A stretch of DNA of 64,000 bases from Mucilaginibacter rubeus (GTDB lineage: Bacteria > Bacteroidota > Bacteroidia > Sphingobacteriales > Sphingobacteriaceae), in assembly GCF_003286415.2 (NCBI RefSeq), contig NZ_CP043450.1, positions 6,696,001 to 6,760,000 of the forward strand, given 5' to 3'. The translations under genes and the position numbers were made by a program. Below the pieces are notes generated by a model. That model was not told the origin of the DNA. It saw only the letters and a program-made list of their open reading frames with translations, and did no database searches. Below, piece after piece: positions 22,418 through 30,394 of this stretch (its first letter is position 1; each line of letters starts with the position of its first letter).

Positions 22418-23488
22418 ATGTCACATGAGGAAAATCCGGAATTTTTTAAAGGACGCGGGGCACAGGTAAACACGCACAATAAGTTTCTGAAAAACAAGTA
22501 TGTACTTGATCATATCGAGGGTATTGATGAGCCGTTGCTTGAAAATACCAATACACAGCTTTTTGAAGAAACACCTAAAAAAATTGTAAGCGAATCCAAC
22601 AGTCCCGATTTAAGCCATATGTATTCCATCAATCCTTACCAGGGTTGCGAGCATGGTTGCATATATTGTTATGCCCGTAACAGCCATGAATATTATGGTT
22701 TTAGCGCCGGGCTTGATTTTGAGCGGAAGATCATTATTAAACCAAATGCCCCGGAATTGCTGGAGCAATATTTCAACAAAAAAAATTACCAGCCGGTTTG
22801 CATCATGCTTTCGGGCAATACCGATTGCTATCAGCCTGTTGAACGCAAGCTGGGGATAACGCAAAGGTTATTGGAAGTTTTTTGGAAATATAAAAACCCG
22901 GTAAGTATCATCACCAAAAACAACGTGATCCTGCGGGATATCGATCTGCTTGCAGACATGGCCAAGCTGAACCTGGTGCATGTAAATGTATCCATTACGT
23001 CGCTTAACGAACAACTCCGTCAAAAATTGGAGCCTCGCACAGTTACCGCAACGGGGCGTTTGGCAGTTGTGCAGAAACTATCGGAAAGGGGCATTCCGGT
23101 TCGGGTAATGGCGGCGCCTATCATTCCGGGGTTAAACAGCAACGAAGTACCCAATATCATCAAAGCGGCGGCCGACAGGGGGGCTTTAGCCGCCGGTTTT
23201 ACGATGGTGCGCCTGAATGGTAGCATAGCCGAAATTTTCAGCGACTGGATCTACAAAGCTTTTCCGGACAGGGCGGAAAAAGTGTTGAACATGATCCGCT
23301 CAACACACGATGGGCAGCTAAATGACAGCGATTACGGCCGTAGGATGAGCGGCGAAGGTAAAGTGGCCGAATCCATTCACCAAATGTTTAAAATGGCCTG
23401 TAAGCGCTTTATGGGCGACAGGCAGATGCCAGAATACGACTATAGTTTATTTGTACCAAGGAAAGGAAAACAGACGAGTATGTTTTAG
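22418..23488 (+). CDS. PA0069-type radical SAM protein
   Basis: A 356-residue protein with the iron-sulfur motif NPYQGCEHGCIYCYARN near residues 72-88 (CxxxCxxC) and a TIM-barrel core (MLSGNTDCYQPVERKLGITQ, ITKNNVILRDIDLL). This resembles the spore photoproduct lyase-related radical SAM family often annotated as PA0069 or Rv2578c type. Its reaction is not established. It probably generates a 5'-deoxyadenosyl radical from S-adenosylmethionine. It lies just upstream of the AT-rich island, marking the boundary of ordinary sequence composition. Confidence 0.9.
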   Translation: MSHEENPEFFKGRGAQVNTHNKFLKNKYVLDHIEGIDEPLLENTNTQLFEETPKKIVSESNSPDLSHMYSINPYQGCEHGCIYCYARNSHEYYGFSAGLDFERKIIIKPNAPELLEQYFNKKNYQPVCIMLSGNTDCYQPVERKLGITQRLLEVFWKYKNPVSIITKNNVILRDIDLLADMAKLNLVHVNVSITSLNEQLRQKLEPRTVTATGRLAVVQKLSERGIPVRVMAAPIIPGLNSNEVPNIIKAAADRGALAAGFTMVRLNGSIAEIFSDWIYKAFPDRAEKVLNMIRSTHDGQLNDSDYGRRMSGEGKVAESIHQMFKMACKRFMGDRQMPEYDYSLFVPRKGKQTSMF

Positions 23489-23557
23489 ATGTTCGGCAAG
23501 TTGATTTAATCTAAATTACTCATTATCTTAACGTGCTTGAATTTATATTTATAGAAA

Positions 23558-24451
23558 ATGGACGATAATTTATTTCTTGTTCCACGAGAAGTTGCCGGTG
23601 ATAAATATGGGTTTGAATTTTTTGCAAATTTGGCAGGTAGCACACTTCTATTGAGAAATCAGGAGATAGTTATCGATTTTGAATCCTGTAATTTCTTTGA
23701 AGGCAACTTGTGTTCTATTTTAGGCAATATATTAGATTCTTGCATCGAAAGAGGAAATAGAATTAGCATTAAAAATTTGATAGGCAATGTTAGAGGTGCT
23801 ATTAGTAGGAATGGCTTTTTGCAAAACTTTGCTTCAAGCATTAGTTCTCCTAATTTGTTTCAGACAAGTGTTCCCTATCGAAGATTCAAGATGGAAGATG
23901 AAAGTATTGCGAAGGACTTTTTTAAAGTAGAGTTATTTGAAAAGCAGAAAATGCCCAAAATGAGTCCATTAGCTCAAAAAGAGATCATAAGAAATATTTT
24001 TGAAGTTTGTTTAAATGCTGTAACTCATGGAGAATGCGAATATATATATTGCTGCGGACAGGTTTATTTAAGAAAGAATACTCCTAAGGCAGTGTTAACG
24101 TTTACAGATTTAGGAAAAACGATAAAAGCTAATGTTAATAATTATTTAGCAGAAAATAAAAGTGGCATAGACGCAATCAGGTGGGCTTTAACAGATGGAA
24201 ATACCACTAAAACAGCTGCTATACCAGGAGGGTTGGGATTGAAATTATTACAAGACTTGATTCATTTAAATAAGGGAACGCTGCAATTTATATCAGCTGA
24301 TGGTTTTGTAGAAGTGTGCGAAGGTAAAGTAAATTCATCTTCGTTAGAAATAGACTTTCCAGGAACAATAGTGACAATTGAATTGTTATTGAAGGACCCG
24401 AATTTTTACATATTAAACACGGAAAAAAACGATTGGGATGATTTTTTTTAA
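23558..24451 (+). CDS. GHKL ATPase with N-terminal STAS-like region
   Basis: 297 residues. The first part (about 36-110) reads like a STAS fold (EIVIDFESCNFFEGNLCSIL, then ISIKNL). The second part (about 138-280) has the GHKL ATP-binding boxes: N-box IFEVCLNAVTHG with Glu149 and Asn153, a G1-like DLGKTI at 184-189, and GGLGLKLLQDL at 224-234. There is no HisKA helix pair, so it resembles anti-sigma or MinD-unrelated switch ATPases more than a sensor kinase. It is distinctly AT-rich relative to its neighbours and leads a tight three-gene unit with a DUF4325 protein and a PIN nuclease. Confidence 0.8.
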   Translation: MDDNLFLVPREVAGDKYGFEFFANLAGSTLLLRNQEIVIDFESCNFFEGNLCSILGNILDSCIERGNRISIKNLIGNVRGAISRNGFLQNFASSISSPNLFQTSVPYRRFKMEDESIAKDFFKVELFEKQKMPKMSPLAQKEIIRNIFEVCLNAVTHGECEYIYCCGQVYLRKNTPKAVLTFTDLGKTIKANVNNYLAENKSGIDAIRWALTDGNTTKTAAIPGGLGLKLLQDLIHLNKGTLQFISADGFVEVCEGKVNSSSLEIDFPGTIVTIELLLKDPNFYILNTEKNDWDDFF

Positions 24452-24470
24452 TAATTTTACAAGAAAGCTT

Positions 24471-24812
24471 ATGATATTAAATCTAAAAGAGATTATAAAA
24501 AGTGATACTGCACTCAGTCCGGATGCGGGTAGCACTATATTTTCTTTAATTAATAGGGGGCTATTGGAAAGACAAGATATAAAGCTTGATTTTTATGGAA
24601 TTGAAGTTGTTACTTCAGCTTTTTTAAATGCTGCAATTGGTCAATTGTACTCTAAATTTGAGTCGAAGGATTTAAACGAGCATCTGAAAATTGTTAACCT
24701 GCCAATTGAAGACAGAGCTCTATTAAGGAAGGTAATTGAACGGGCGAAAGATTATTTCCAAGACCAAAAATCATTCGAGGAGCGGATGGATGATTTGTAC
24801 GGAGATGAGTAA
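24471..24812 (+). CDS. STAS-like DUF4325 protein
   Basis: A 113-residue protein with the DUF4325 pattern: a glycine turn (DAGSTIFSLINRG), a strand IKLDFYGIEVV, and the signature SAFLNAAIGQLY at 49-60. Proteins of this type resemble anti-sigma-factor antagonists. I prefer the ATG at 24471, 19 bases after the previous stop; a longer frame from 24438 overlaps the ATPase gene. Its acidic C terminus (MDDLYGDE) overlaps the PIN gene start. By analogy with SpoIIAA/SpoIIAB it may bind the upstream ATPase, which is inference. Confidence 0.8.
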   Translation: MILNLKEIIKSDTALSPDAGSTIFSLINRGLLERQDIKLDFYGIEVVTSAFLNAAIGQLYSKFESKDLNEHLKIVNLPIEDRALLRKVIERAKDYFQDQKSFEERMDDLYGDE

Positions 24813-25350
24813 AATCTACACCTATAAAGATTTTGATCCAAAGCAAAGTCATGAATACTTAATTGATAATAGTGTTTTGCTATTTCTTTTTGCTCCTATA
24901 GGTAATTATAACAGCCGTCAACAAAGTCAAATATCGAAGTTTATTAGTAATGCAAAAAGCGTTGGAGCCGGTTTACATACTACGTCTTTAGTTATTTCGG
25001 AATTTCACAATAAGGTACTTAAAGACTTCTTTGACGAGTTTAAAAGAATCCCGGCAAATTCAGGAAAGATATCTTTAAAAAAAGATTACAGACCGTCTGA
25101 AAATTACAAAGCAGATATTTCGGCTTTAACTTCTCAAATAAAAGCAATTCTCAAAATCTTCAATCGCTTTCCGGATGACTTCAATCAAATCAATATGGAT
25201 CTTATTATGGAAAATACCAATTATGTAGACTATAATGATGCTTATTTTATCGAGTTGGCGAATAGAAAGAATTGGATTATTGTAACACGCGATAGAGACA
25301 TTATAGAAAGCAAAATGCGAACAACTCCAGTTTTATCATTTCTGGATTAA
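24805..25350 (+). CDS. PIN-domain protein (putative ribonuclease)
   Basis: 181 residues with the acidic set expected of a PIN nuclease: Asp21 in YLIDNSVLLF, Glu66 in LVISEFHNK, Asp145 in YNDAYFIELA and Asp163/165 in VTRDRDI. PIN proteins are commonly RNA-cleaving toxins or maturation enzymes. The ATG at 24805 overlaps the DUF4325 stop by eight bases, so translation is coupled; the longer frame from 24736 is out-of-frame sequence of its neighbour. No VapB-like antitoxin is adjacent, so the upstream STAS/ATPase pair may provide control. Its 3' end overlaps the convergent DUF2809 gene by 15 bases. Confidence 0.82.
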   Translation: MSKIYTYKDFDPKQSHEYLIDNSVLLFLFAPIGNYNSRQQSQISKFISNAKSVGAGLHTTSLVISEFHNKVLKDFFDEFKRIPANSGKISLKKDYRPSENYKADISALTSQIKAILKIFNRFPDDFNQINMDLIMENTNYVDYNDAYFIELANRKNWIIVTRDRDIIESKMRTTPVLSFLD

Positions 25351-25719
25351 CTTTTGATTGTAAAAGTTTCCAAAATCACCCCCAACACCTATTCCTACTC
25401 CAATCACATAGCACAACAAATCACTCCACAGAAAGCCCTCGCCCAAAACCAACCTGCCAAAGAGGGTGTGTCGCAGGTCATTTATCCAGGGCGCTTTATA
25501 AAGCTGGCTAAACTCTATCGCGAAGCAAAAGATTAAGGCGGCAATTACATTGAATCTAACTGGCTTGTTGATAAAAAGAAACCGCATGATAAAATAAACC
25601 ATAGAGGCCCATAAAATATCACCTATAAATAATGGGATGAATTTAAAGTGCCGGGACAGTAAACCCAGTATAATGGTTAATATTATTAATATGAAAAAGG
25701 TTATACGGTTTTTAGGCAT
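25336..25719 (-). CDS. DUF2809 family membrane protein
   Basis: A 127-residue protein with four hydrophobic segments and the family pattern: LGLLSRHFKFIPLFIGDILWASMVYF, then AIEFSQLYKAPWINDLRHTLFGRLVLGEGFLWSDLL. Its function is unknown. The start lies downstream of the terminator of the zinc-ribbon gene, so it has its own promoter. It is convergent with and overlaps the PIN gene, and its composition returns to the host level. Confidence 0.85.
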   Translation of the reverse strand: MPKNRITFFILIILTIILGLLSRHFKFIPLFIGDILWASMVYFIMRFLFINKPVRFNVIAALIFCFAIEFSQLYKAPWINDLRHTLFGRLVLGEGFLWSDLLCYVIGVGIGVGGDFGNFYNQKLIQK

Positions 25720-25745
25720 GCAATAAATATCGGCTAAATAAGCGC

Positions 25746-25774
25746 AACAAAAAAGGCACCCACCGGGTGCCTTT
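25746..25774 (-). terminator. Terminator after the zinc-ribbon gene
   Basis: On the minus strand a 10-bp stem AAAGGCACCC/GGGTGCCTTT with a three-base loop is followed by TTTTGTTG. Confidence 0.9.
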
Positions 25775-25801
25775 GATATATTTAACTTTATAAGTGGTTG
25801 C

Positions 25802-26545
25802 TTATGCTTCTTCTACCTCTAAAGCCATTTGCTCGTCAACAAGGATACGTCCGCAATGCTCGCAAACGATGATCTTTTTACGCTGACGGATATCTGACTG
25901 GCGCTGAGGCGGGATCTGGTTAAAGCAACCAGAGCATGAATCACGTTGAATAGTTACAACTGCAAGGCCGTTTTTTGCATTTTGACGCAAACGGGTGTAA
26001 GCAGTTAACAAGCGCTCTTCAATGTTATCCATTGCTTTTGCAGCTTGTGAGTTCAATTCGGTTTCTTCTTTTTCAGTTTCGGCAGTAATGGTGCCTAATT
26101 CTTCTTTCTTAGCGTCAAGGTCGGCCTGACGGGCTTCCAGATCGGCAAGTGCTTTTTCGTAAACCTGGGTTTTGTTGGTGATTTCGAAGCCGTATTCACG
26201 GATCTTCTTCTCACTAACCTGTATATCTAAGCCCTGGATCTCAATTTCTTTTGAGATAGCGTCATATTCGCGGTTGTTTTTAACCTCGTTAAGCTGGCCT
26301 TCGTATTTTTTGATGTTTGCCTGAGCTTCTTTGATCAGGTTTTTACGGGTAACTATGTCATCTTCCACATCGTCAAGTTCACCTTTGATTTTTTGGATGC
26401 GGGTTTCAAGGCCAGCAACGTCGTCCTCAAGGTCTGCAACTTCCATTGGCAATTCGCCTCTTACCTGGCGGATCCTGTCAATCTTGGTGTGGATAGTTTG
26501 TAGCTCGTATAAAGCTTTAAGCTTTTGTTCTACGGTTTGTTCCAT
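25802..26545 (-). CDS. Coiled-coil protein with C4-type zinc ribbon
   Basis: A 247-residue protein: a long coiled coil (about residues 1-185, rich in Glu/Lys heptads) followed by a zinc ribbon with CSGC near 204-207 and CEHC near 228-231. It belongs to the family related to CT398, which binds RNA polymerase or secretion parts in Chlamydia; its role here is not known. Its start overlaps the stop of the Nif3-like gene by one base (TAATG), a very common pairing in Bacteroidota and beyond. Confidence 0.92.
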   Translation of the reverse strand: MEQTVEQKLKALYELQTIHTKIDRIRQVRGELPMEVADLEDDVAGLETRIQKIKGELDDVEDDIVTRKNLIKEAQANIKKYEGQLNEVKNNREYDAISKEIEIQGLDIQVSEKKIREYGFEITNKTQVYEKALADLEARQADLDAKKEELGTITAETEKEETELNSQAAKAMDNIEERLLTAYTRLRQNAKNGLAVVTIQRDSCSGCFNQIPPQRQSDIRQRKKIIVCEHCGRILVDEQMALEVEEA

Positions 26546-27642
26546 TAAATAAAATATTTGACGGGGTTTGTATTTACTTCTGTTAAACGGACGGCAAAGA
26601 TAGGGAATTTTTTCCTAATTATTTCATACAATAATTGTTGCGTAAATTGTTCACTCTCAAAGTGTCCGATATCCGCGATAACTATCTTTCCTTCGGCATC
26701 AAAAAACTCATGATACTTGTAATCGGCAGTGATAAAAATATCGGCTCCGGCAGCTATGGCATGCTTCAGTAGAAAGCCTCCCGAGCCACCGCAAACAGCT
26801 ACTTTTTTAACGTGTTTGCCTATTAATTTAGTATGGCGTATCACATGGGTACGCATCTTATCCTTTACATGAAACAGGAAGCTTTCCTCGTTAATTGGTA
26901 TTTCAAGTTCGCCAATCATTCCGGAGCCAACCTGCTGATGCTGATTGGTTAAATTGTAAAGATCATAAGCCACCTCCTCATAAGGATGGGCCAGGATCAG
27001 CGCCATCAGGATCTTACTTTCCAAATTGGCTGGATAAACAGTTTCTATCCTCACCTCATTTTCCTTATGACGTTTACCAACTTCGCCAACGTAGGGATTA
27101 GCGGCATCATTGCCCTTAAATGTTCCGGTACCCTCGACATTAAAGCTGGTTTCGCTGTAATTGCCGATGTTGCCTGCTCCAGCGCTAAACAAGGCGTCGC
27201 GTACGGCATCAGCATGGCTTAGGGGCACATAGGTAACCAGTTTTTTGATCAGGTTATATTTAGGAAGCAGGATCCGGGTATTTTTTAGCCCTAAAGTTTC
27301 GCAAATGCGGGCGTTAACACCCGTCATGATGCTATCCAGGTTGGTATGAATAGCGTATATGGCAATGCCTTTACGAATGGCTTTTTCAACCACCCGCTCT
27401 ACATACGTTTTACCGTTAAATTTTTTAAGCCCTTTAAAAACTATAGGATGGTGCGATATGATCACCTGGCAACCTGTGGCAATAGCTTCGTCAACCACGG
27501 CTTCGGTACAGTCAAGCGAAACCAGGGCCTGGCTCACTTCCTGGTCCGGATTGCCAACTATTAAACCGGAATTATCATAATCTTCCTGGTAGTTGAGCGG
27601 GGCTAAGCTTTCAAGGTAAGCGGTTAAGGCGGATAATTTCAT
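26545..27642 (-). CDS. Nif3-like dinuclear metal centre protein
   Basis: A 365-residue NIF3/YbgI/DUF34 family protein. Metal ligands are visible in VIISHHPIVFKGLKK near 58-72 and in the C-terminal DIGHFESEQF near 326-335; an inserted PII-like domain of about 100 residues occupies the middle, the usual arrangement in the longer members. These proteins form hexameric toroids. GTP cyclohydrolase I type 2 annotations are common, but activity is not well supported. It is coupled with the zinc-ribbon gene. Confidence 0.93.
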   Translation of the reverse strand: MKLSALTAYLESLAPLNYQEDYDNSGLIVGNPDQEVSQALVSLDCTEAVVDEAIATGCQVIISHHPIVFKGLKKFNGKTYVERVVEKAIRKGIAIYAIHTNLDSIMTGVNARICETLGLKNTRILLPKYNLIKKLVTYVPLSHADAVRDALFSAGAGNIGNYSETSFNVEGTGTFKGNDAANPYVGEVGKRHKENEVRIETVYPANLESKILMALILAHPYEEVAYDLYNLTNQHQQVGSGMIGELEIPINEESFLFHVKDKMRTHVIRHTKLIGKHVKKVAVCGGSGGFLLKHAIAAGADIFITADYKYHEFFDAEGKIVIADIGHFESEQFTQQLLYEIIRKKFPIFAVRLTEVNTNPVKYFI

Positions 27643-27673
27643 TAAGCAAGTTTAGAGATAAATAATGGCTTGT

Positions 27674-28036
27674 TTAACTACTCATTTTAGCCATCTGATA
27701 GCTTTCGTAAGCCATATTTTTATTATACTCCAAAGTTATCGACTTATTGTTGATCAAATCGACAATAGTACCTATAACGCAAAGACCTCCTGTTAAAAAG
27801 TAAAGGATACCCATGCCAATTTGCCCCAATACAAAGCGTTGTATACCTGCAAAGCCAACAAAACCCAGCAAGGTAAATAACAATATATCCTGCGAATTTT
27901 TACGCTTGTTGCTGTACACCATGTAAAAGTATTTTTTCTGGCTTTCGGTCAAGTCAGGAGTAGCATGTTGTAAAAAGCCCATTTCTTCGGGTGAAAAGCC
28001 GGCGAAAGTGCTGTGTGGGTCCTGGTACATGTTCAT
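27674..28036 (-). CDS. TM2 domain-containing protein
   Basis: About 120 residues from the ATG at 28034-28036: an N-terminal soluble part (MNMYQDPHSTFAG, then PEEMGFLQHATPDLTESQKKYF) and a C-terminal TM2 domain with two helices (DILLFTLLGFVGFAGIQRFVLG and GILYFLTGGLCVIGTIVDLI). The glycine-rich helix pair is characteristic. An upstream in-frame ATG at 28087 would add 17 residues; which is used is uncertain. Its role is unknown. It is divergent from the epimerase gene. Confidence 0.85.
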   Translation of the reverse strand: MNMYQDPHSTFAGFSPEEMGFLQHATPDLTESQKKYFYMVYSNKRKNSQDILLFTLLGFVGFAGIQRFVLGQIGMGILYFLTGGLCVIGTIVDLINNKSITLEYNKNMAYESYQMAKMSS

Positions 28037-28165
28037 TTTAGGTAAGGCTTGTTTGATAGTTATCTCAAATTTAAATAATTCTGCCATTAAACCTAATAGT
28101 TAATCATTCTGAAAAATTTAGCTATAACGGATAGGGGTAAACCTATATCCGGTTGTAATACCTGT

Positions 28166-29146
28166 ATGAAAGTTTTAGTAACCGGTGCAACAGGTTTTAT
28201 TGGCAGGCAGCTTAGCCTGATTTTGGCTATGCAGGGCTACGAGGTTAAAGCTCTATGCCGCAATACCGATCATCCGTATTTAATAAAGCATAAAAACATT
28301 GAGCCGGTTACGGGCAATATCTTATATCGGCAAAGTTTGGGCAGGGCTATGCAGGGCTGCCAGCAGGTGTACCATACCGCGGCTATGGCCAAAATGTGGT
28401 GCCGCAACCCCGATGATTATCATGAAACCAATGTTGTAGGCACCCGAAATGTGCTTGAAGTTGCAGCCAATGCAGGTGTGCAAAAAATGGTTTATACATC
28501 TACCTGTGGTGTATGGGGCCCAACGGTTAAACATCCGATGAGCGAAAATGATCCGCGGATTGCGGGTTTTCCCATAGCCTATGAGCGTACCAAATACCTG
28601 GCCGAACTTGAGGTACAAAATTTTATAAAACACGGGATGCAAGTAGTTACGGTAAATCCTTCACGGGTTTATGGCGAGGGGCCGGTTACCGAAAGCAATA
28701 CAGTTGGCAAAATGGTTTCGGCCTATATGCGCGGCAAATGGCGCTTTATTCCCGGCAGTGGTGAGCAGGTAGCCAACTATGCTTTTTTAAGTGATGTTGT
28801 TGATGGCCATATTGCAGCTATGGATAAAGGCCAAAGCGGAGAACGCTATATTTTGGGTGGAGAGGATATCAGTTTTAACGATTTTTTCAATACCGTTTGT
28901 GAGGTATCCGGCAAACAGCACCGGTTGATTCACCTGCCGCTAAAGGCGATTGAATTTTATAGTCATATAGAAAAGCTCAAAACACAGCTTACCGGTTTAC
29001 GCCCCTTCTTTTTGCCTGAGTTTGCCGAGCGTTTAAAATATGATCAGAAGTATAGCAGCAACAAGGCCATAGCACAACTGGGTTACCGCATTACTCCTTT
29101 TGCCGAGGGCATACACAAAACAATTAATTACCTAAAACAAGCCTGA
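28166..29146 (+). CDS. NAD-dependent epimerase/dehydratase (extended SDR)
   Basis: 326 residues with an N-terminal Rossmann motif TGATGFIGRQL (6-16), the TAAMAKMW and STCGVWG segments, and the catalytic YERTK at about 137-141. The overall layout resembles 3-beta-hydroxysteroid dehydrogenase or dihydroflavonol reductase-like enzymes that act on hydrophobic alcohols or sugars. The substrate is unknown. It is followed three bases later by a classical SDR gene, so a two-enzyme oxidoreductase unit is likely. Confidence 0.9.
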   Translation: MKVLVTGATGFIGRQLSLILAMQGYEVKALCRNTDHPYLIKHKNIEPVTGNILYRQSLGRAMQGCQQVYHTAAMAKMWCRNPDDYHETNVVGTRNVLEVAANAGVQKMVYTSTCGVWGPTVKHPMSENDPRIAGFPIAYERTKYLAELEVQNFIKHGMQVVTVNPSRVYGEGPVTESNTVGKMVSAYMRGKWRFIPGSGEQVANYAFLSDVVDGHIAAMDKGQSGERYILGGEDISFNDFFNTVCEVSGKQHRLIHLPLKAIEFYSHIEKLKTQLTGLRPFFLPEFAERLKYDQKYSSNKAIAQLGYRITPFAEGIHKTINYLKQA

Positions 29147-29149
29147 ACC

Positions 29150-29941
29150 ATGATCACTCAAACAGCCATCATAACCGGAGCCAGCGAAGGACTGGGCAAG
29201 TCGTTTGCCATTGAACTGGCATCGCGCCATATTAACCTGGTATTGGTTTCATTACCCGCTTCCGGTTTGCCTGAATTGGCTTCCTTTATCCGCAAAAACT
29301 TTGAGGTTAAGGTGAATTATCTTGAAATTGATTTAACACTTGCAGAAAGTTACCCGGCAATTTTTAATTACCTTAGTGATGAGCAAATTACAGCCCACCT
29401 GCTTATTAATAATGCGGGTTTGGGCAACTGGTCGTGGTTTGAGGATCTGAACATTGGTTTCTACAAAAAACAAATTGAACTGAACGTGATTACACCTGTA
29501 CTGCTTACACGCTTATTCCTGGCCCAGGCCGATGCTGCCTCTACTTCATACATATTAAATGTGGGCAGTTTGGGCGGTTTGTTTGTGGTACCCAAGAAAC
29601 AGGTGTATGGCGCTACCAAATCATTTATCAGGTATTTTACCAAATGTTTACAGCTGGAACTGCATGGTTCAAACGTAAAGATCAGCTTGCTTAGCCCTGG
29701 AGGTATTAATACCAAGCCCGAACTGCTGGTGATGAATAATAAGCTCAAAGGCATATCAAAGGCAACCATTATGGAGCCGGGACACGTAGCACGTATAGCG
29801 ATAGATGGCCTGTTGAAAGGGAAAAAAGAAATTATCCCGGGTATGATAAACCGGGTACTTGTTTTATTAAACAGTTTGCTGCCCGCTGCTGTTAAGGAAA
29901 TCATTATAAGGCAGCGACTGGCCACCATTATTAAAAGCTGA
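29150..29941 (+). CDS. Short-chain dehydrogenase/reductase
   Basis: 263 residues with the classical SDR motifs TGASEGLGKSFA (8-19), LLINNAGLGNW near 84-94, a catalytic Ser in LNVGSLGG and YGATK near 150-154. The C-terminal region (IMEPGHVARIAIDGLLKGKKEIIPG and a hydrophobic tail) resembles membrane-associated short-chain reductases of lipid metabolism. It starts three bases after the epimerase stop. The substrate is unknown. Confidence 0.9.
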   Translation: MITQTAIITGASEGLGKSFAIELASRHINLVLVSLPASGLPELASFIRKNFEVKVNYLEIDLTLAESYPAIFNYLSDEQITAHLLINNAGLGNWSWFEDLNIGFYKKQIELNVITPVLLTRLFLAQADAASTSYILNVGSLGGLFVVPKKQVYGATKSFIRYFTKCLQLELHGSNVKISLLSPGGINTKPELLVMNNKLKGISKATIMEPGHVARIAIDGLLKGKKEIIPGMINRVLVLLNSLLPAAVKEIIIRQRLATIIKS

Positions 29942-29945
29942 CGGC

Positions 29946-30221
29946 ATGATCATTTCATTACTTACGTATAGGCATATTAAAAACCTCTGCAGCTTTTTTA
30001 AGCGTACGCGCAATAGCTTTAAGCTTATTAATAACGAGCGTATTGTTATTATCTCGGGCAGTATGCGCGGGTTGGTATTGTATTTTGACCGCGATGCCTG
30101 CGAGGTGAAAAATGGAGAAACCGATTTTATCAGTATCGACATTACCCGCGATTTTTCGGTTGATATGCTGATGCGGATCCTGGTTAATCATAATATCATA
30201 ACTCCCGCCTTTGAGGGCTGA
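29946..30221 (+). CDS. Hypothetical protein after the SDR pair
   Basis: 91 residues, four bases after the SDR stop in the same direction, which supports a real gene. The N terminus is basic and the middle reads VIISGSMRGLVLYFDRD then FISIDITRDFSVDMLMRILVNHNI, consistent with a small alpha/beta fold. I recognise no family. A longer frame on the opposite strand covers the same bases, so coding status is not certain. Confidence 0.5.
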   Translation: MIISLLTYRHIKNLCSFFKRTRNSFKLINNERIVIISGSMRGLVLYFDRDACEVKNGETDFISIDITRDFSVDMLMRILVNHNIITPAFEG

Positions 30222-30394
30222 TGCCCCTCGCCATCCCCGGACTAATTCATACATAAGCCGTAACATAAATGAACACCCAATTGTCCGTATCCGAACGATA
30301 ATGTTTTCTGATTGTGGTGTAAGTTGTTGATATGTAGCAATTTGAATTATTGGCACTGTTTTGCATGTTACACTATGAAATAAAGTGGATTTTT

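Noticed and set aside
23558..25350. The AT-rich island as a classical VapBC, CBASS or retron system
   Set aside because: There is no VapB-type antitoxin, no nucleotide cyclase and no reverse transcriptase; only the PIN nuclease is shared with VapBC.
29958..30356. 132-codon minus-strand frame after the SDR genes
   Set aside because: It is antisense to a frame that follows the SDR gene by four bases and has no recognisable domain; the plus-strand frame is the better candidate, itself at only moderate confidence.
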